From: Salinibius halmophilus
GTDB lineage: Bacteria > Pseudomonadota > Gammaproteobacteria > Pseudomonadales > Natronospirillaceae
Assembly (NCBI RefSeq): GCF_003577475.1
Contig: NZ_QPEP01000010.1
Coordinates: 120,114-184,113, forward strand
Direction of reading: 5' to 3'
DNA: 64,000 nt
The notes below the pieces were generated by a model that saw only the letters and a list, made by a program, of their open reading frames with translations, was not told where the DNA came from and did no database searches. This document shows, one piece after another, positions 1-7,651 of the stretch; the stretch's first letter is position 1, and each line of letters begins with the position of its first letter. A program made the position numbers and the translations under genes.

Positions 1-73
1 CCTTCAAGGCGGCAAAATGCCGCCCAAATGGGTATACTTGCCGCGTTAACTCATAAACTGATAGGAATACTCA

Positions 74-1081
74 ATGCGTCGCGATCTCGCTTTGCAATTT
101 TCTCGTGTGACTGAAGCTGCTGCGCTAGCTGGCTATAAATGGTTGGGTCGAGGCGATAAGAACATCGCTGATGGTGCTGCGGTTGAAGCCATGCGGTATA
201 TGCTGAACCAGTCCGATATCGATGGTGAAATTGTGATTGGGGAAGGTGAGATTGATGATGCGCCCATGCTCTACATCGGTGAAAAGCTAGGCCATGGCGA
301 AGAAGAAGTTGATATTGCGGTAGACCCAATTGAGGGGACCCGCATGACAGCCATGGGCCAGGCTAACGCGGTAGCAGTGCTAGCCGCTGGCGAGCGGGGT
401 TGCTTTTTGAAAGCGCCAGATATGTACATGGAAAAGCTTGTGGTGGGCCCAAAAGCAAAAGGTCATATTGATCTCAACCTGCCATTAGAAACCAACCTTC
501 GTAACGTGGCCAAGGTGCTAAACAAGCCAATAGACCAGCTGACAGTGGTGACACTTGCCAAGCCTCGTCATGATGAGCCGATCAAGCAAATTCAAGCGCT
601 AGGCTGTCGCGTGTTTGCGCTGCCTGATGGTGATGTGGCAGCGTCAATTTTGTGCTCGATGCCGATCTCTGAAGTAGATGTGATGTACTGTGTAGGTGGC
701 GCGCCTGAAGGCGTTATTTCTGCTGCAGTTACGCGTGCTCTAGGCGGTGACATGCAAGGTCGCTTGTTGTTGCGCAATAAAGCCAAAGGCAACAGCCCAG
801 AAAACGATGCGGCGGCGACAACTGAGCTGGCGCGCTGTAAAGATATGGGTGTAGAGGTGGATCGGGTCTATAAGCTAGAAGAGCTGGTGAAATCAGATAA
901 CTTGGTGTTCTCGGCAACGGGTATTACCAAGGGTGATTTGCTTGAGGGCGTGCGCCGCGATGGTGATGTAGCCATCACCGAAACCCTGCTGGTTCGTGGT
1001 AAGTCGCGTACGGTTCGTAAAATCGAATCCATTCACTATGTTGCGCGCAAAGACGACGAAATCAAACGTATTATTCTATAA
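74..1081 (+). CDS. glpX: Fructose-1,6-bisphosphatase class II (GlpX)
   Basis: This 335-residue protein is a class II fructose-1,6-bisphosphatase, which dephosphorylates fructose 1,6-bisphosphate to fructose 6-phosphate in cytosolic gluconeogenesis. The metal and substrate segments of the family are visible: GEGEIDDAPM near residue 55, DPIEGTRMTA near residue 85, and a glycine-rich GGAPEGVISAAV stretch near residue 208. Its length is normal for GlpX. The ATG at 74 follows an AGGA-type Shine-Dalgarno (ATAGGAATACTC). No glpF or glpK lies nearby, so it stands alone as a gluconeogenic gene. It converges with the leftward degV-like gene across a short hairpin. Confidence 0.95.
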   Translation: MRRDLALQFSRVTEAAALAGYKWLGRGDKNIADGAAVEAMRYMLNQSDIDGEIVIGEGEIDDAPMLYIGEKLGHGEEEVDIAVDPIEGTRMTAMGQANAVAVLAAGERGCFLKAPDMYMEKLVVGPKAKGHIDLNLPLETNLRNVAKVLNKPIDQLTVVTLAKPRHDEPIKQIQALGCRVFALPDGDVAASILCSMPISEVDVMYCVGGAPEGVISAAVTRALGGDMQGRLLLRNKAKGNSPENDAAATTELARCKDMGVEVDRVYKLEELVKSDNLVFSATGITKGDLLEGVRRDGDVAITETLLVRGKSRTVRKIESIHYVARKDDEIKRIIL

Positions 1082-1090
1082 GTGTTTGTA

Positions 1091-1113
1091 GGGGTTGCCT
1101 AAGTGGCAATCCC
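1091..1113. terminator. Hairpin between convergent glpX and degV-like gene
   Basis: A 9-bp stem (GGGGTTGCC / GGCAATCCC, one G-U pair) with a 5-nt loop lies in the 37-nt gap between two convergent genes. It could end transcription from either side, but there is no clear T-run, so it is a weak candidate terminator. Confidence 0.45.
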
Positions 1114-1118
1114 AACTG

Positions 1119-2102
1119 TTATTCCGTTAGTCTGCGATTGGCTGACTTCCTGGTAAACGCCATCGAAACTGCGCCAGGCCCGAGATATACTCCACCAGAT
1201 AAACTCATCACTGACTCCAACAGGCGAATGCCATAAGCCTGACAGGCTTCTTTGAAGCGTACATAGGCTTCTAATTGGCGCAGCCATGCCACGTCGTCGG
1301 CTACCGAAATGGCAATCATGCTGTTATAGATCTCGTCATTGCGAATGGCTTCTTGGCAAATATCGATCACTTCATTAATGGCATTGCGATAGCCTTTTTG
1401 ACTATTAATGGCTTGGGTGTCGCCGTTGTGATTGATGATGATTGGGTAGCGCTGGCGCAAGCGGGACAGCCATTCATAATGCCACGTAACTGAGTGGTCG
1501 TTTTTCAACCGTGCGCGCTTGCGCATATAAATGGGCTCTCGCAACACCAAATAGTTCTCGGTGCGCCGCCTAAAGAAGTCCATGCGCGCATTGATAGCCG
1601 TTTGATCAATGTAGGCTCTGCCACGTTGATTCATCGATAGGCTATGATCTTTATCTTCTAGTTCAAGCATTTTCTGTAAATGCATTACCACTAGCCCATG
1701 GCCAGCAAACATTGAACCCGAATCACAAGGGTAGATATGGACTAGCTTGTTACTCGGTGTGCGCAGCTCATTGTTTAGCTGAGAGGCAGCTTCTTCTGCA
1801 TTGCTCAGCGTCGGTGAGCGATTGCGCATAATGCTAACAACGTAAATTTCTTCGGTCTCTTGCTCGGCGAGTTGCTGGAAAATTTTTCTGAACTGCTCGA
1901 CTGACGGTGGCTCAGTGCTAGCCAAGGCAGGGAGTTCTAAGCGGCCATCGCGGTAGATTTTTTGCATGCGTTCAGGTTGGCGTTTATCGGGAAAACGCAA
2001 CCCGTTGATGCGGATTGTGGCACTCGCCAGCTCAATGTGAGGCTGTTCAAGTTGCTCATGTGGCAAATCACAGGCACTGTCTATTACAATCGCAGTGGTC
2101 AT
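1119..2102 (-). CDS. DegV family fatty-acid-binding protein
   Basis: This 327-residue protein belongs to the DegV (FakB-like) family, which binds a fatty acid and in Gram-positive bacteria presents it to the kinase FakA. The N-terminus (MTTAIVIDSACDLP) carries the family D-S-x-x-D-L-P signature, followed by the usual request for a surface residue pair further on. A second family segment, DSGSMFAGHG, is near residue 150, and the C-terminal lobe ends in a G-rich stretch (LSGGVYLGPGAVSMAF). No fakA-like gene is in the window, so the partner and physiological ligand are unknown. The protein is somewhat longer than the usual 280 residues, with an inserted basic helix region around residues 170-200. 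It is monocistronic and divergent from gltX. Confidence 0.85.
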   Translation of the reverse strand: MTTAIVIDSACDLPHEQLEQPHIELASATIRINGLRFPDKRQPERMQKIYRDGRLELPALASTEPPSVEQFRKIFQQLAEQETEEIYVVSIMRNRSPTLSNAEEAASQLNNELRTPSNKLVHIYPCDSGSMFAGHGLVVMHLQKMLELEDKDHSLSMNQRGRAYIDQTAINARMDFFRRRTENYLVLREPIYMRKRARLKNDHSVTWHYEWLSRLRQRYPIIINHNGDTQAINSQKGYRNAINEVIDICQEAIRNDEIYNSMIAISVADDVAWLRQLEAYVRFKEACQAYGIRLLESVMSLSGGVYLGPGAVSMAFTRKSANRRLTE

Positions 2103-2128
2103 AAATAGTTATCCGCAATAATTAATCC

Positions 2129-2157
2129 TTCATCGGCGCGACTTAACTCTCTATAAT
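2129..2157 (+). promoter_or_regulatory. Predicted sigma-70 promoter of gltX
   Basis: A perfect TATAAT hexamer at 2152-2157 sits 17 nt after a weak -35 (TTCATC, 2129-2134) and 35 nt before the gltX start. The -10 is strong and the -35 poor. Confidence 0.55.
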
Positions 2158-2192
2158 GTCGGCCATCATTAACTTAGGACAATACCATTATT

Positions 2193-3689
2193 ATGAGCAA
2201 AATTAGAACTCGTGTTGCCCCGTCTCCAACCGGCGATCCTCATGTTGGCACAGCTTATATCGCACTTTTTAACCGCGTATTCGCCAAGAGCCAGGGTGGC
2301 GAATTCATTTTGCGTATCGAAGACACCGACCGCGCGCGTTCAACGCCAGAAAGTGAAAAAGCAATTCTTGACTCGCTGAAGTGGTTAGGTCTGACATGGG
2401 ATGAAGGGCCAGATTGTGGTGGTGAGCATGGTCCTTACCGCCAAAGTGAACGTGGTGATATTTACAAAAAATACGCCGATCAGCTAGTAGATGAAGGCAA
2501 GGCGTTCCACTGTTTCTGCACAACCGAGCGTTTGGATGCCATGCGCCGTGAACAGCGCCTAAACAGCCAGCCACCGGGTTACGATGGTCGTTGTAAGGGC
2601 CTATCTAAAGAAGAAGTGGCTGAGCGTTTGGCAGCGGGTGAAGAGTCAGTGATTCGTCTGGACGTACCACGTGAAGGCGTATGTGAAGTGCCAGATATGC
2701 TGCGCGACCCAATCGCCATCGAATGGAAACAAGTTGACTACCAAGTACTGCTGAAATCTGACGGTATGCCAGCCTACCACCTAGCCAACGTCGTTGATGA
2801 TCACTTAATGGGTATCACGCACGTGATTCGTGGTGAAGAGTGGATCTCGTCAACGCCTAAGCACATTTTGCTGTACCAGCACTTTGGCTGGGAAGCACCA
2901 ACGTTTTTCCACTTGCCGCTACTACGTAATGCCGACAAGTCGAAGTTATCGAAGCGTAAGAACCCAACGTCGATCACCTTCTATGAAAAAATGGGTATCT
3001 TGCCAGAGGCGCTATTGAACTACCTTGGCATGATGGGCTGGACCATGCCAAATGGTGATGAGAAGTTCTCGCTGACTGAAATGACTGACAACTTTGATAT
3101 TAACCGTGTATCACTAGGTGGTCCGGTATTCGACGTTGAAAAGCTAAACTGGCTAAATGGTCGTTATATTCGCGAAGACATGAGCACAGATCAGTTTGTG
3201 CAAGCGCTGAAAGACTGGGCGTTCAACGAAGAATACATCAATAAGTTCATGCCATTGGTGCAAGAGCGTGTTGAGCGTCTTTCTGATGTCGCACCGCTAG
3301 CGGCGTTCTTCTTTGCTGGTATGCCAAATATCAAAGCAGAAGATTTCGCTCACAACAAGATTGACGAAGAAACACTGCAGAAGCTTTTGCAGTTCGGTCT
3401 ATGGAAGCTTGAAACTCAGCGCCACTGGAACAAACCAGCGATCATGGCAGACGTGAAAGCAGTGGGCGAGCACCTTGGTCTGAAGTTAAAAGACGCACTG
3501 TTCCCCTTCTTTGTTGCCATTACTGGTGAGCCACGCTCGGTTTCTGTATTGGAAGCCATGGACTACCTAGGCCCTGATATGACCCGTGCACGGCTTCGTC
3601 ACGCGCTTGAAGTTGTTGGCACGCCTTCGAAGAAACAACTGAAAAGGCTTGAGAAAGAGTTTGCCGAAATCGGCACCTTCATGGACTAA
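2193..3689 (+). CDS. gltX: Glutamyl-tRNA synthetase (GltX)
   Basis: This 498-residue class I aminoacyl-tRNA synthetase charges tRNA-Glu with glutamate. The HIGH-type signature is at the N-terminus ([19 protein letters not shown], residues about 9-27) and the KMSKS-type loop appears as [10 protein letters not shown] near residue 255. Between them are the family segments RIEDTD and [12 protein letters not shown]. The C-terminal helical anticodon-binding domain is complete. Its length matches the bacterial discriminating GluRS family. It starts at the ATG at 2193, downstream of a good -10 element, and is followed 20 nt later by a small unknown gene that may be co-transcribed. Confidence 0.97.
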   Translation: MSKIRTRVAPSPTGDPHVGTAYIALFNRVFAKSQGGEFILRIEDTDRARSTPESEKAILDSLKWLGLTWDEGPDCGGEHGPYRQSERGDIYKKYADQLVDEGKAFHCFCTTERLDAMRREQRLNSQPPGYDGRCKGLSKEEVAERLAAGEESVIRLDVPREGVCEVPDMLRDPIAIEWKQVDYQVLLKSDGMPAYHLANVVDDHLMGITHVIRGEEWISSTPKHILLYQHFGWEAPTFFHLPLLRNADKSKLSKRKNPTSITFYEKMGILPEALLNYLGMMGWTMPNGDEKFSLTEMTDNFDINRVSLGGPVFDVEKLNWLNGRYIREDMSTDQFVQALKDWAFNEEYINKFMPLVQERVERLSDVAPLAAFFFAGMPNIKAEDFAHNKIDEETLQKLLQFGLWKLETQRHWNKPAIMADVKAVGEHLGLKLKDALFPFFVAITGEPRSVSVLEAMDYLGPDMTRARLRHALEVVGTPSKKQLKRLEKEFAEIGTFMD

Positions 3690-3709
3690 CCTGATTTTTG
3701 GGATGGACA

Positions 3710-4189
3710 ATGCAAGCAGTTAGATGGACTCAAAATGACCGGCGCCCGCGTATGCGGGCAATGGTCAGTCAAATTGATCCAGAGGAGATCCTGGCATCGG
3801 TTTGTGTGCCAGGGCCTCAGGGTGAAACCGTGCATTGGGAGCTATATTGGCACAATAAAGCCATTTACTTTCGCACGTTAGACTGGTTTCAACAGCGTGG
3901 CTCAACTGGTATTCAATGTGAGGATATTGGCTTTGCCCCAGCGCTGATTAAGTCTGTCTTTGCTGACCCTAAGCACCGCCATGCCCCTGGCTTGGCGTGG
4001 CAGCTTAATCGCAACGATGAGCGCATCTGGGTGGCTGTAAAAGACCAAGTGCGCACGCTTGAGCGAGTGCCTGAGTTTGGTGAACTGGCGATCTGGCTTG
4101 AAATTGCCAGTATGGCAGGTACACCATTGCCAGCGCCGTCGCACCCGTTTTGGCATCAGGTAAATATTCTGGCGTCGAAAAAAAGTTAA
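3710..4189 (+). CDS. Conserved hypothetical protein, about 159 aa
   Basis: I do not recognise this protein. An upstream TTG at 3698 extends the frame by four residues, but the ATG at 3710 has GGGATGG just before it and is preferred. The product is soluble, rich in Trp and charged residues, with no signal peptide or membrane segment. The second half contains WQLNRNDERIWVAVKD and a proline-rich stretch (AGTPLPAPSHPFWHQV). It lies directly after gltX on the same strand and just before the tRNA-Ala promoter. It could be a tail gene of the gltX transcript. No function is proposed. Confidence 0.65.
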   Translation: MQAVRWTQNDRRPRMRAMVSQIDPEEILASVCVPGPQGETVHWELYWHNKAIYFRTLDWFQQRGSTGIQCEDIGFAPALIKSVFADPKHRHAPGLAWQLNRNDERIWVAVKDQVRTLERVPEFGELAIWLEIASMAGTPLPAPSHPFWHQVNILASKKS

Positions 4190-4209
4190 TAAAATCAGAT
4201 ATTTGGGGG

Positions 4210-4237
4210 TTGACCGAAGGGGATAACTCGGTAAAAT
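4210..4237 (+). promoter_or_regulatory. Predicted sigma-70 promoter of the tRNA-Ala genes
   Basis: TTGACC at 4210-4215 and TAAAAT at 4232-4237 are separated by 16 nt, with the tRNA beginning 20 nt later. This is a strong match for a stable-RNA promoter and the only one seen upstream of the two tRNA genes. Confidence 0.65.
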
Positions 4238-4257
4238 CTCCAACCGTTCCAAGATGT

Positions 4258-4333
4258 GGGGCTATAGCTCAGCTGGGAGAGCGCCTGCATGGCATGCAGG
4301 AGGTCAGCGGTTCGATCCCGCTTAGCTCCACCA
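4258..4333 (+). tRNA. tRNA-Ala (anticodon GGC), copy 1
   Basis: A complete 76-nt cloverleaf with encoded CCA. The acceptor stem GGGGCTA pairs with TAGCTCC. The anticodon stem CCTGC/GCAGG encloses the loop ATGGCAT, giving anticodon GGC. The T arm is AGCGG-TTCGATC-CCGCT. It is close to the Escherichia coli alaW/alaX tRNA as remembered. Confidence 0.98.
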
Positions 4334-4364
4334 ATTGGAATTAAAGATCAATCTCAGATCGTAG

Positions 4365-4398
4365 GTCTGTAAATAACCTCGAAGAGGTTTTTGCAGAC
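4365..4398. repeat. Imperfect palindrome between the two tRNA-Ala genes
   Basis: GTCTGTAAATAACCTC and GAGGTTTTTGCAGAC form a 15-16 bp stem around a GAA loop. The outer GTCTG...CAGAC arms recur in a second hairpin at 45778-45813, which suggests a small dispersed intergenic repeat and not a terminator. It has an internal T-run, but that run lies within the stem. Confidence 0.6.
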
Positions 4399-4441
4399 AA
4401 TTCATCCCAAGTTGTAATCGTCATTGCAACGTCAAGTAATT

Positions 4442-4517
4442 GGGGCTATAGCTCAGCTGGGAGAGCGCCTGCATGGCATGCAGGAGGTCAGCGGTTCGAT
4501 CCCGCTTAGCTCCACCA
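4442..4517 (+). tRNA. tRNA-Ala (anticodon GGC), copy 2
   Basis: Base-for-base identical to the copy at 4258-4333, including the CCA end. The two genes are 108 nt apart and probably come from one transcript driven by the promoter at 4210. Identity of the two copies suggests recent duplication or gene conversion. Confidence 0.98.
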
Positions 4518-4700
4518 AATCTTTGAACGGTTTCCAATATATGGATGACCTAACGCGGTCAGCGCAACGCGGTTGCCGGTTACATCCCGCTTAGCTCCAC
4601 CAAATCTTTGAACGGTTTCCAATATATGGATGACCTAACGCGGTCAGCGCCGAGTGTCGGCCCAGAACGGGTTGCCGGTTACATCCCGCTAACTCCACCG
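4501..4700 (+). repeat. Tandem degenerate copies of the tRNA-Ala 3' end
   Basis: A 65-bp sequence starting inside the T arm of the second tRNA (4501-4565, beginning CCCGCTTAGCTCCACCA) is repeated identically at 4586-4650, a period of 85 bp. A third, diverged end (CCCGCTAACTCCACC) closes the array at about 4685-4699. The T-arm part of the later copies is altered (GCCGGTTACATCCCGC), so these cannot fold as tRNAs. They look like footprints of repeated recombination or of integrative elements at a tRNA 3' end. No integrase is present nearby. Confidence 0.8.
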
Positions 4701-4725
4701 ATTTTTCACTTATTGCTATAATCAT

Positions 4726-4757
4726 GTCTTCAAGATCGCTTCGCGATACTTAAAGAC
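4726..4757. repeat. Hairpin upstream of the GNAT gene
   Basis: GTCTTCAAGATCGC and GCGATACTTAAAGAC pair around a TTC loop with one bulge. There is no T-run after it. It resembles in layout, but only loosely in sequence, the palindromes at 4365 and 45778. Confidence 0.45.
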
Positions 4758-4784
4758 CTACATTCACATCGGAACTGCGTCTCT

Positions 4785-5180
4785 ATGCGTGTATCTCTGA
4801 CATGTCTATCTGAGCACCCTGATTTTTATCACCAAGTCCGGCAAAGTTATGTGCGCCAGTGGGGGAGCTTAGAGTCAGAGCATAGGTTGTTTGATCGCCA
4901 GCTGCAGCGCCACAAGGTGCTGCTAGCGTTGCACAATGGCAACCTGGTGGCCAGCGTGCAGATCAGGCGTGAATGGTGGGGTACTCGGTATTGGTTGGCT
5001 AACTTGCTGGTACTGCCAGCTTATCGCCAACAGGGTATCGCATCACAGTTGGTTAAGCATGCGCAACGAAATCAGCGCCTCTACGCGCGCACCGAGCACC
5101 TTGATGGTGGCTTATATGCCAAACTTGGCTGGCAGGTGATTAATACCAATAGCAGCTGGGTGGTGATGCGCAGTCGTTAA
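4785..5180 (+). CDS. GNAT family N-acetyltransferase
   Basis: A 131-residue acetyl-CoA-dependent N-acetyltransferase of the GNAT fold. The acetyl-CoA binding motif A is clear: LANLLVLPAYRQQGIASQLV, with the R-x-x-G-I/A core near residue 87. The C-terminal β-strand region (LDGGLYAKLGWQV) is also typical. The acceptor substrate cannot be told from sequence. It ends 4 nt inside the convergent CPXCG-type gene on the other strand. Confidence 0.85.
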   Translation: MRVSLTCLSEHPDFYHQVRQSYVRQWGSLESEHRLFDRQLQRHKVLLALHNGNLVASVQIRREWWGTRYWLANLLVLPAYRQQGIASQLVKHAQRNQRLYARTEHLDGGLYAKLGWQVINTNSSWVVMRSR

Positions 5181-5347
5181 GTTTCTCGCTCAACAATCAC
5201 CTCATTACCGATCACTTGTACTAGCATAGGCTTGCAGCATACTTCGCAGTCCTCTATGTATTCTTGGTCACCATCGGCTGGCACGTAAACAATCTCGATG
5301 GGTGCATTGCAATGAGGGCAGGTTGTGGCTGATAGGTCGCTTAACAT
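5177..5347 (-). CDS. Small CPXCG-motif cysteine-rich protein, 56 aa
   Basis: A 56-residue protein read on the minus strand, starting at the ATG complementary to 5345-5347 and ending at 5177. It has two cysteine pairs: C10-P-H-C13 near the N-terminus and a C34...C37-C38 cluster, with an acidic middle (DGDQEYIEDCEVCCKP). This fits the small zinc-ribbon-like CPXCG-motif family found widely in proteobacteria. The role of that family is not known to me. It overlaps the end of the GNAT gene by 4 nt in convergent orientation. Confidence 0.75.
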   Translation of the reverse strand: MLSDLSATTCPHCNAPIEIVYVPADGDQEYIEDCEVCCKPMLVQVIGNEVIVERET

Positions 5348-5418
5348 AAGGTTCCACCATTAAAAATCTGTTCACCGATATGGTAAAGTACGCGTCGGAT
5401 TTTAGACTAGTGTGCCCT

Positions 5419-5706
5419 ATGCTTAATTTTTTTCGCCTTGTTAGTGTTATTGAAGGTATCTCGTATTTGCTAATTTTGAGCGTGACGCTTGGGTGGCTAA
5501 GTCGAGATTATGTCTCTGTGCTGGGGATGGGACACGGTGTGTTATTTGTGATCTATATTGCGGCGTTGTTCGCCTGCGCACTGTGGCGTAAGTGGACATT
5601 GTTATACACACTGATGCTGTTTATCGCATCCCTGATCCCGTTTGCTTTTATTGCGGTGGAATGGCATTTAAAACAAACGGCAAGCAAACAGCTTGCTAGC
5701 AAGTAG
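5419..5706 (+). CDS. DUF3817 family membrane protein
   Basis: About 95 residues with three predicted transmembrane helices. The start MLNFFRLVSVIEGISYLLIL is characteristic of the DUF3817 family, so the ATG at 5419 is preferred over the in-frame ATG at 5380, which would add 13 unrelated residues. A conserved-looking GHGVLFVIY segment opens the second helix. A short basic tail follows the last helix. Inner-membrane location is inferred; the function of the family is unknown to me. Confidence 0.75.
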   Translation: MLNFFRLVSVIEGISYLLILSVTLGWLSRDYVSVLGMGHGVLFVIYIAALFACALWRKWTLLYTLMLFIASLIPFAFIAVEWHLKQTASKQLASK

Positions 5707-5710
5707 ACGG

Positions 5711-6016
5711 CTACAGGCAGTTCTTTGGTTTAGGCAGGCCAGCGAGGCGGCAAGCAGGTTTTGCTGGGCTTTCGCCAAATAACATCATCAGCTTCATGCT
5801 ACTGGCATACTCAGGCGCTTGCTGTTTCAGTGCTTTCACCATTAAGCGCATGTTCGGGCTGCGCTCAAACTGTTGGTAAAAGCTGCGCAGCGCATTGATT
5901 ACTTGCCAGTGTGCTTCGGTGAGCGAAATGTTCAGCTCACTGGCCACTTGTTCAGCAAACTCTGGTTGCCAAGCGTTAAAGTCTTGCAGATAACCTTCTT
6001 CGGTGCAGGCGTACAT
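5711..6016 (-). CDS. tusE: Sulfurtransferase TusE (DsrC family)
   Basis: A 101-residue DsrC/TusE protein, the terminal sulfur carrier that takes persulfide from TusBCD and passes it to MnmA for 2-thiolation of the wobble uridine of tRNAs for Lys, Glu and Gln. The C-terminus ends PKPKNCL with the conserved penultimate cysteine. The DsrC fold is recognisable in FNAWQPEFAEQVASELN and LRSFYQQFERSPNMRLM. It lies 1 nt after tusB and is the last gene of the yccA-tusDCBE run. Confidence 0.93.
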   Translation of the reverse strand: MYACTEEGYLQDFNAWQPEFAEQVASELNISLTEAHWQVINALRSFYQQFERSPNMRLMVKALKQQAPEYASSMKLMMLFGESPAKPACRLAGLPKPKNCL

Positions 6017-6017
6017 A

Positions 6018-6245
6018 CTAATACCAACTAATCACTTTTTCAGCGTTGGCGCATTGTAGCGCAATGTCGTCCATGCTCAACTGCTGTGCTCGGTTTAGGC
6101 CGTATTGTGCGCACGCTTCTTGCTCATAATACGCATCAATATCACATGATATGCCAGCGTCTAGGCAAATGATGATGTCTAACTCTGACTTTACCCGCAA
6201 AAGTGTCGCTAGGCGCTGAGGGTTGCCCAATAGATGTACTACCAT
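6018..6245 (-). CDS. tusB: Sulfurtransferase complex subunit TusB
   Basis: A 75-residue protein in the tusB position (DsrH family). It is short compared with about 95 residues in Escherichia coli and weakly conserved, so the assignment rests mostly on synteny between tusC and tusE. Its start overlaps the tusC stop by 7 nt (GTATGGTAG), which implies translational coupling. With TusC and TusD it would form the hexameric sulfur-relay complex upstream of TusE. Confidence 0.8.
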   Translation of the reverse strand: MVVHLLGNPQRLATLLRVKSELDIIICLDAGISCDIDAYYEQEACAQYGLNRAQQLSMDDIALQCANAEKVISWY

Positions 6246-6550
6246 ACGGACACACTGCTGGCTTGTTGTAAAAGTGTCTGCAGCTCGATATCGCTGACAG
6301 GGTTCAGTGCTATTTCGGCGTCGCTTAGATTGAATGCGGCGCTGTCTTGTTGCGCGACTAGCACAGTGGGCGCATCAAACATTTCTAGCATGGCTAAAGA
6401 TTTACTAGCTAGATGGTTGCCAAAAGCGTTCAGCACCCCTTGCCCGACAAGTACAACCTGTACGGGCACATCAAAGGTAATCATACTAAGCGCGGTATCG
6501 AGTGCATCACGCGCCTCAAGAGTTTCGATCAACACGACCGGGTTAGCCAA
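6239..6550 (-). CDS. tusC: Sulfurtransferase complex subunit TusC
   Basis: A DsrF/TusC-like subunit of the TusBCD sulfur relay. The family segment LETLEARDALDTALSM at the N-terminus followed by VQVVLVGQGVLNAF is recognisable. The longest frame begins at 6574, but a TTG at 6550 overlaps the tusD stop (TTGGCTAA) and is preceded at 6-nt spacing by AAGGTGG. That gives a product of about 103 residues whose N-terminus fits the family better. Overlaps on both sides point to one coupled operon. Confidence 0.8.
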   Translation of the reverse strand: MANPVVLIETLEARDALDTALSMITFDVPVQVVLVGQGVLNAFGNHLASKSLAMLEMFDAPTVLVAQQDSAAFNLSDAEIALNPVSDIELQTLLQQASSVSVW

Positions 6551-6920
6551 AATACACCACCTTATTGCCCGCAAGTTCGGCTTGAGTTAAATCGACTAGG
6601 CTTGCCATCTCAAAGCCTGGTGCTAGTTGTGGTTGCTCATCTTTTACTAAACCATGGCGCTGGGCCGCTGTTGCACAAACTTGTAAAGCAAACCCAGCTT
6701 GCTCTGCAAGTGTCTGCCAAGCAACTTGAGCGTGCCACTCGTTTTCAGCTGGGTCTGCATAAGGTAGGGCAGTTAATACCCCCTCGCCATAAAAGAAGAC
6801 GCTGCTAATGGTTTGCCCGTTGTTGAGCAGTGCAGACGCAAAACGCCAAGCCGTTTTGGCGGCTTGGCGTTGGTTTGGCAGTGCTTTTACAACTAGAGTA
6901 AAAGCGCTTGTTTTAGTCAT
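6543..6920 (-). CDS. tusD: Sulfurtransferase complex subunit TusD
   Basis: A 125-residue DsrE/TusD protein that receives sulfur from TusA and carries it as a cysteine persulfide. The segment FALQVCATAAQRHGL contains the expected catalytic cysteine (near residue 82). The N-terminal FTLVVKALPNQRQAAKTAWRF and VFFYGEGVL segments are typical of the family. It overlaps the end of yccA by 8 nt (ATGACTAA), so it is probably co-transcribed with that gene. Confidence 0.9.
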   Translation of the reverse strand: MTKTSAFTLVVKALPNQRQAAKTAWRFASALLNNGQTISSVFFYGEGVLTALPYADPAENEWHAQVAWQTLAEQAGFALQVCATAAQRHGLVKDEQPQLAPGFEMASLVDLTQAELAGNKVVYFG

Positions 6921-7581
6921 CGCCAGAGAAGGCCATGATTAGGTGCAACAGGCTAGTGAACAAGTTATATAAGCTCACATACAAGCCAACGGTTGCCATA
7001 ATGTAGTTGGTTTCGCCACCGCGTACAATGCGACTAGTATCGAACAAAATGAACAACGACATGATCAATACAATACCGGCAGAGATCGCGATATCAATGA
7101 TGCCATATGGCATAAAGATCGAAGCGATCAGCGCACCCACAATCACCAGCATGCCAATCATGATAAAGCCACCTAGGAAAGAGAAATCTTTCTTAGTGGT
7201 TAACACAATGCCTGACATGGTAGCGAAAATCACGCCAGTGCCAACCAAGGCTTGCATCACCATGCTCGCGCCACCTGGCAAGCCGACTACCATGCTAAGC
7301 ATTGGCCCTAAGCCTGCACCGAGCAAACCGGTGAAAAGGAACACCATAGCCAAGCCTGTGCTTGAGTTAGCAGTGCGTGGGATCACGAACCACAACAAGC
7401 CGATGGCTGCAATGGAGAACACCAATGACATCATAGGTGTTACAAAGCTCATGCCAAGCCAAGCCATGAAACCTGAAAAAACGAGTGTCATGCTCAAAAG
7501 TGCATAAGTATTGCGAAGCACCTTGTGTGTGGCGAGCAAGGATTCACTGCGCTGAATTGTTTCTTGATTACTTTCAACCAT
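6913..7581 (-). CDS. yccA: Bax inhibitor-1 / YccA family membrane protein
   Basis: About 222 residues with seven hydrophobic helices, of the BI-1/YccA family. In Escherichia coli YccA modulates the membrane protease FtsH. The last helices carry the family segment LFDTSRIVRGGETNYIMATVGLYVSLYNLF. Two in-frame ATGs lie at the start: the first (7587) touches the AGGAGG sequence, while the second (7581) is 6 nt from it and is chosen. It leads the yccA-tusDCBE run, an arrangement common in gammaproteobacteria. Confidence 0.9.
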   Translation of the reverse strand: MVESNQETIQRSESLLATHKVLRNTYALLSMTLVFSGFMAWLGMSFVTPMMSLVFSIAAIGLLWFVIPRTANSSTGLAMVFLFTGLLGAGLGPMLSMVVGLPGGASMVMQALVGTGVIFATMSGIVLTTKKDFSFLGGFIMIGMLVIVGALIASIFMPYGIIDIAISAGIVLIMSLFILFDTSRIVRGGETNYIMATVGLYVSLYNLFTSLLHLIMAFSGDD

Positions 7582-7651
7582 AACCATCCTCCTAGTGTTA
7601 GGTTAATAATGTGGGGTAAGTCACTAAAACTCAAGCCCCACAGATTACCCT

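Noticed and set aside
4518..4700. Additional tRNA genes after the second tRNA-Ala
   Set aside because: The CCA-ending pieces lack acceptor 5' strands, D arms and anticodon arms, so they are remnants and not tRNAs.
7007..7507. Long plus-strand open frame antisense to yccA
   Set aside because: It is the mirror of a real membrane protein gene and its translation has no family-like features.
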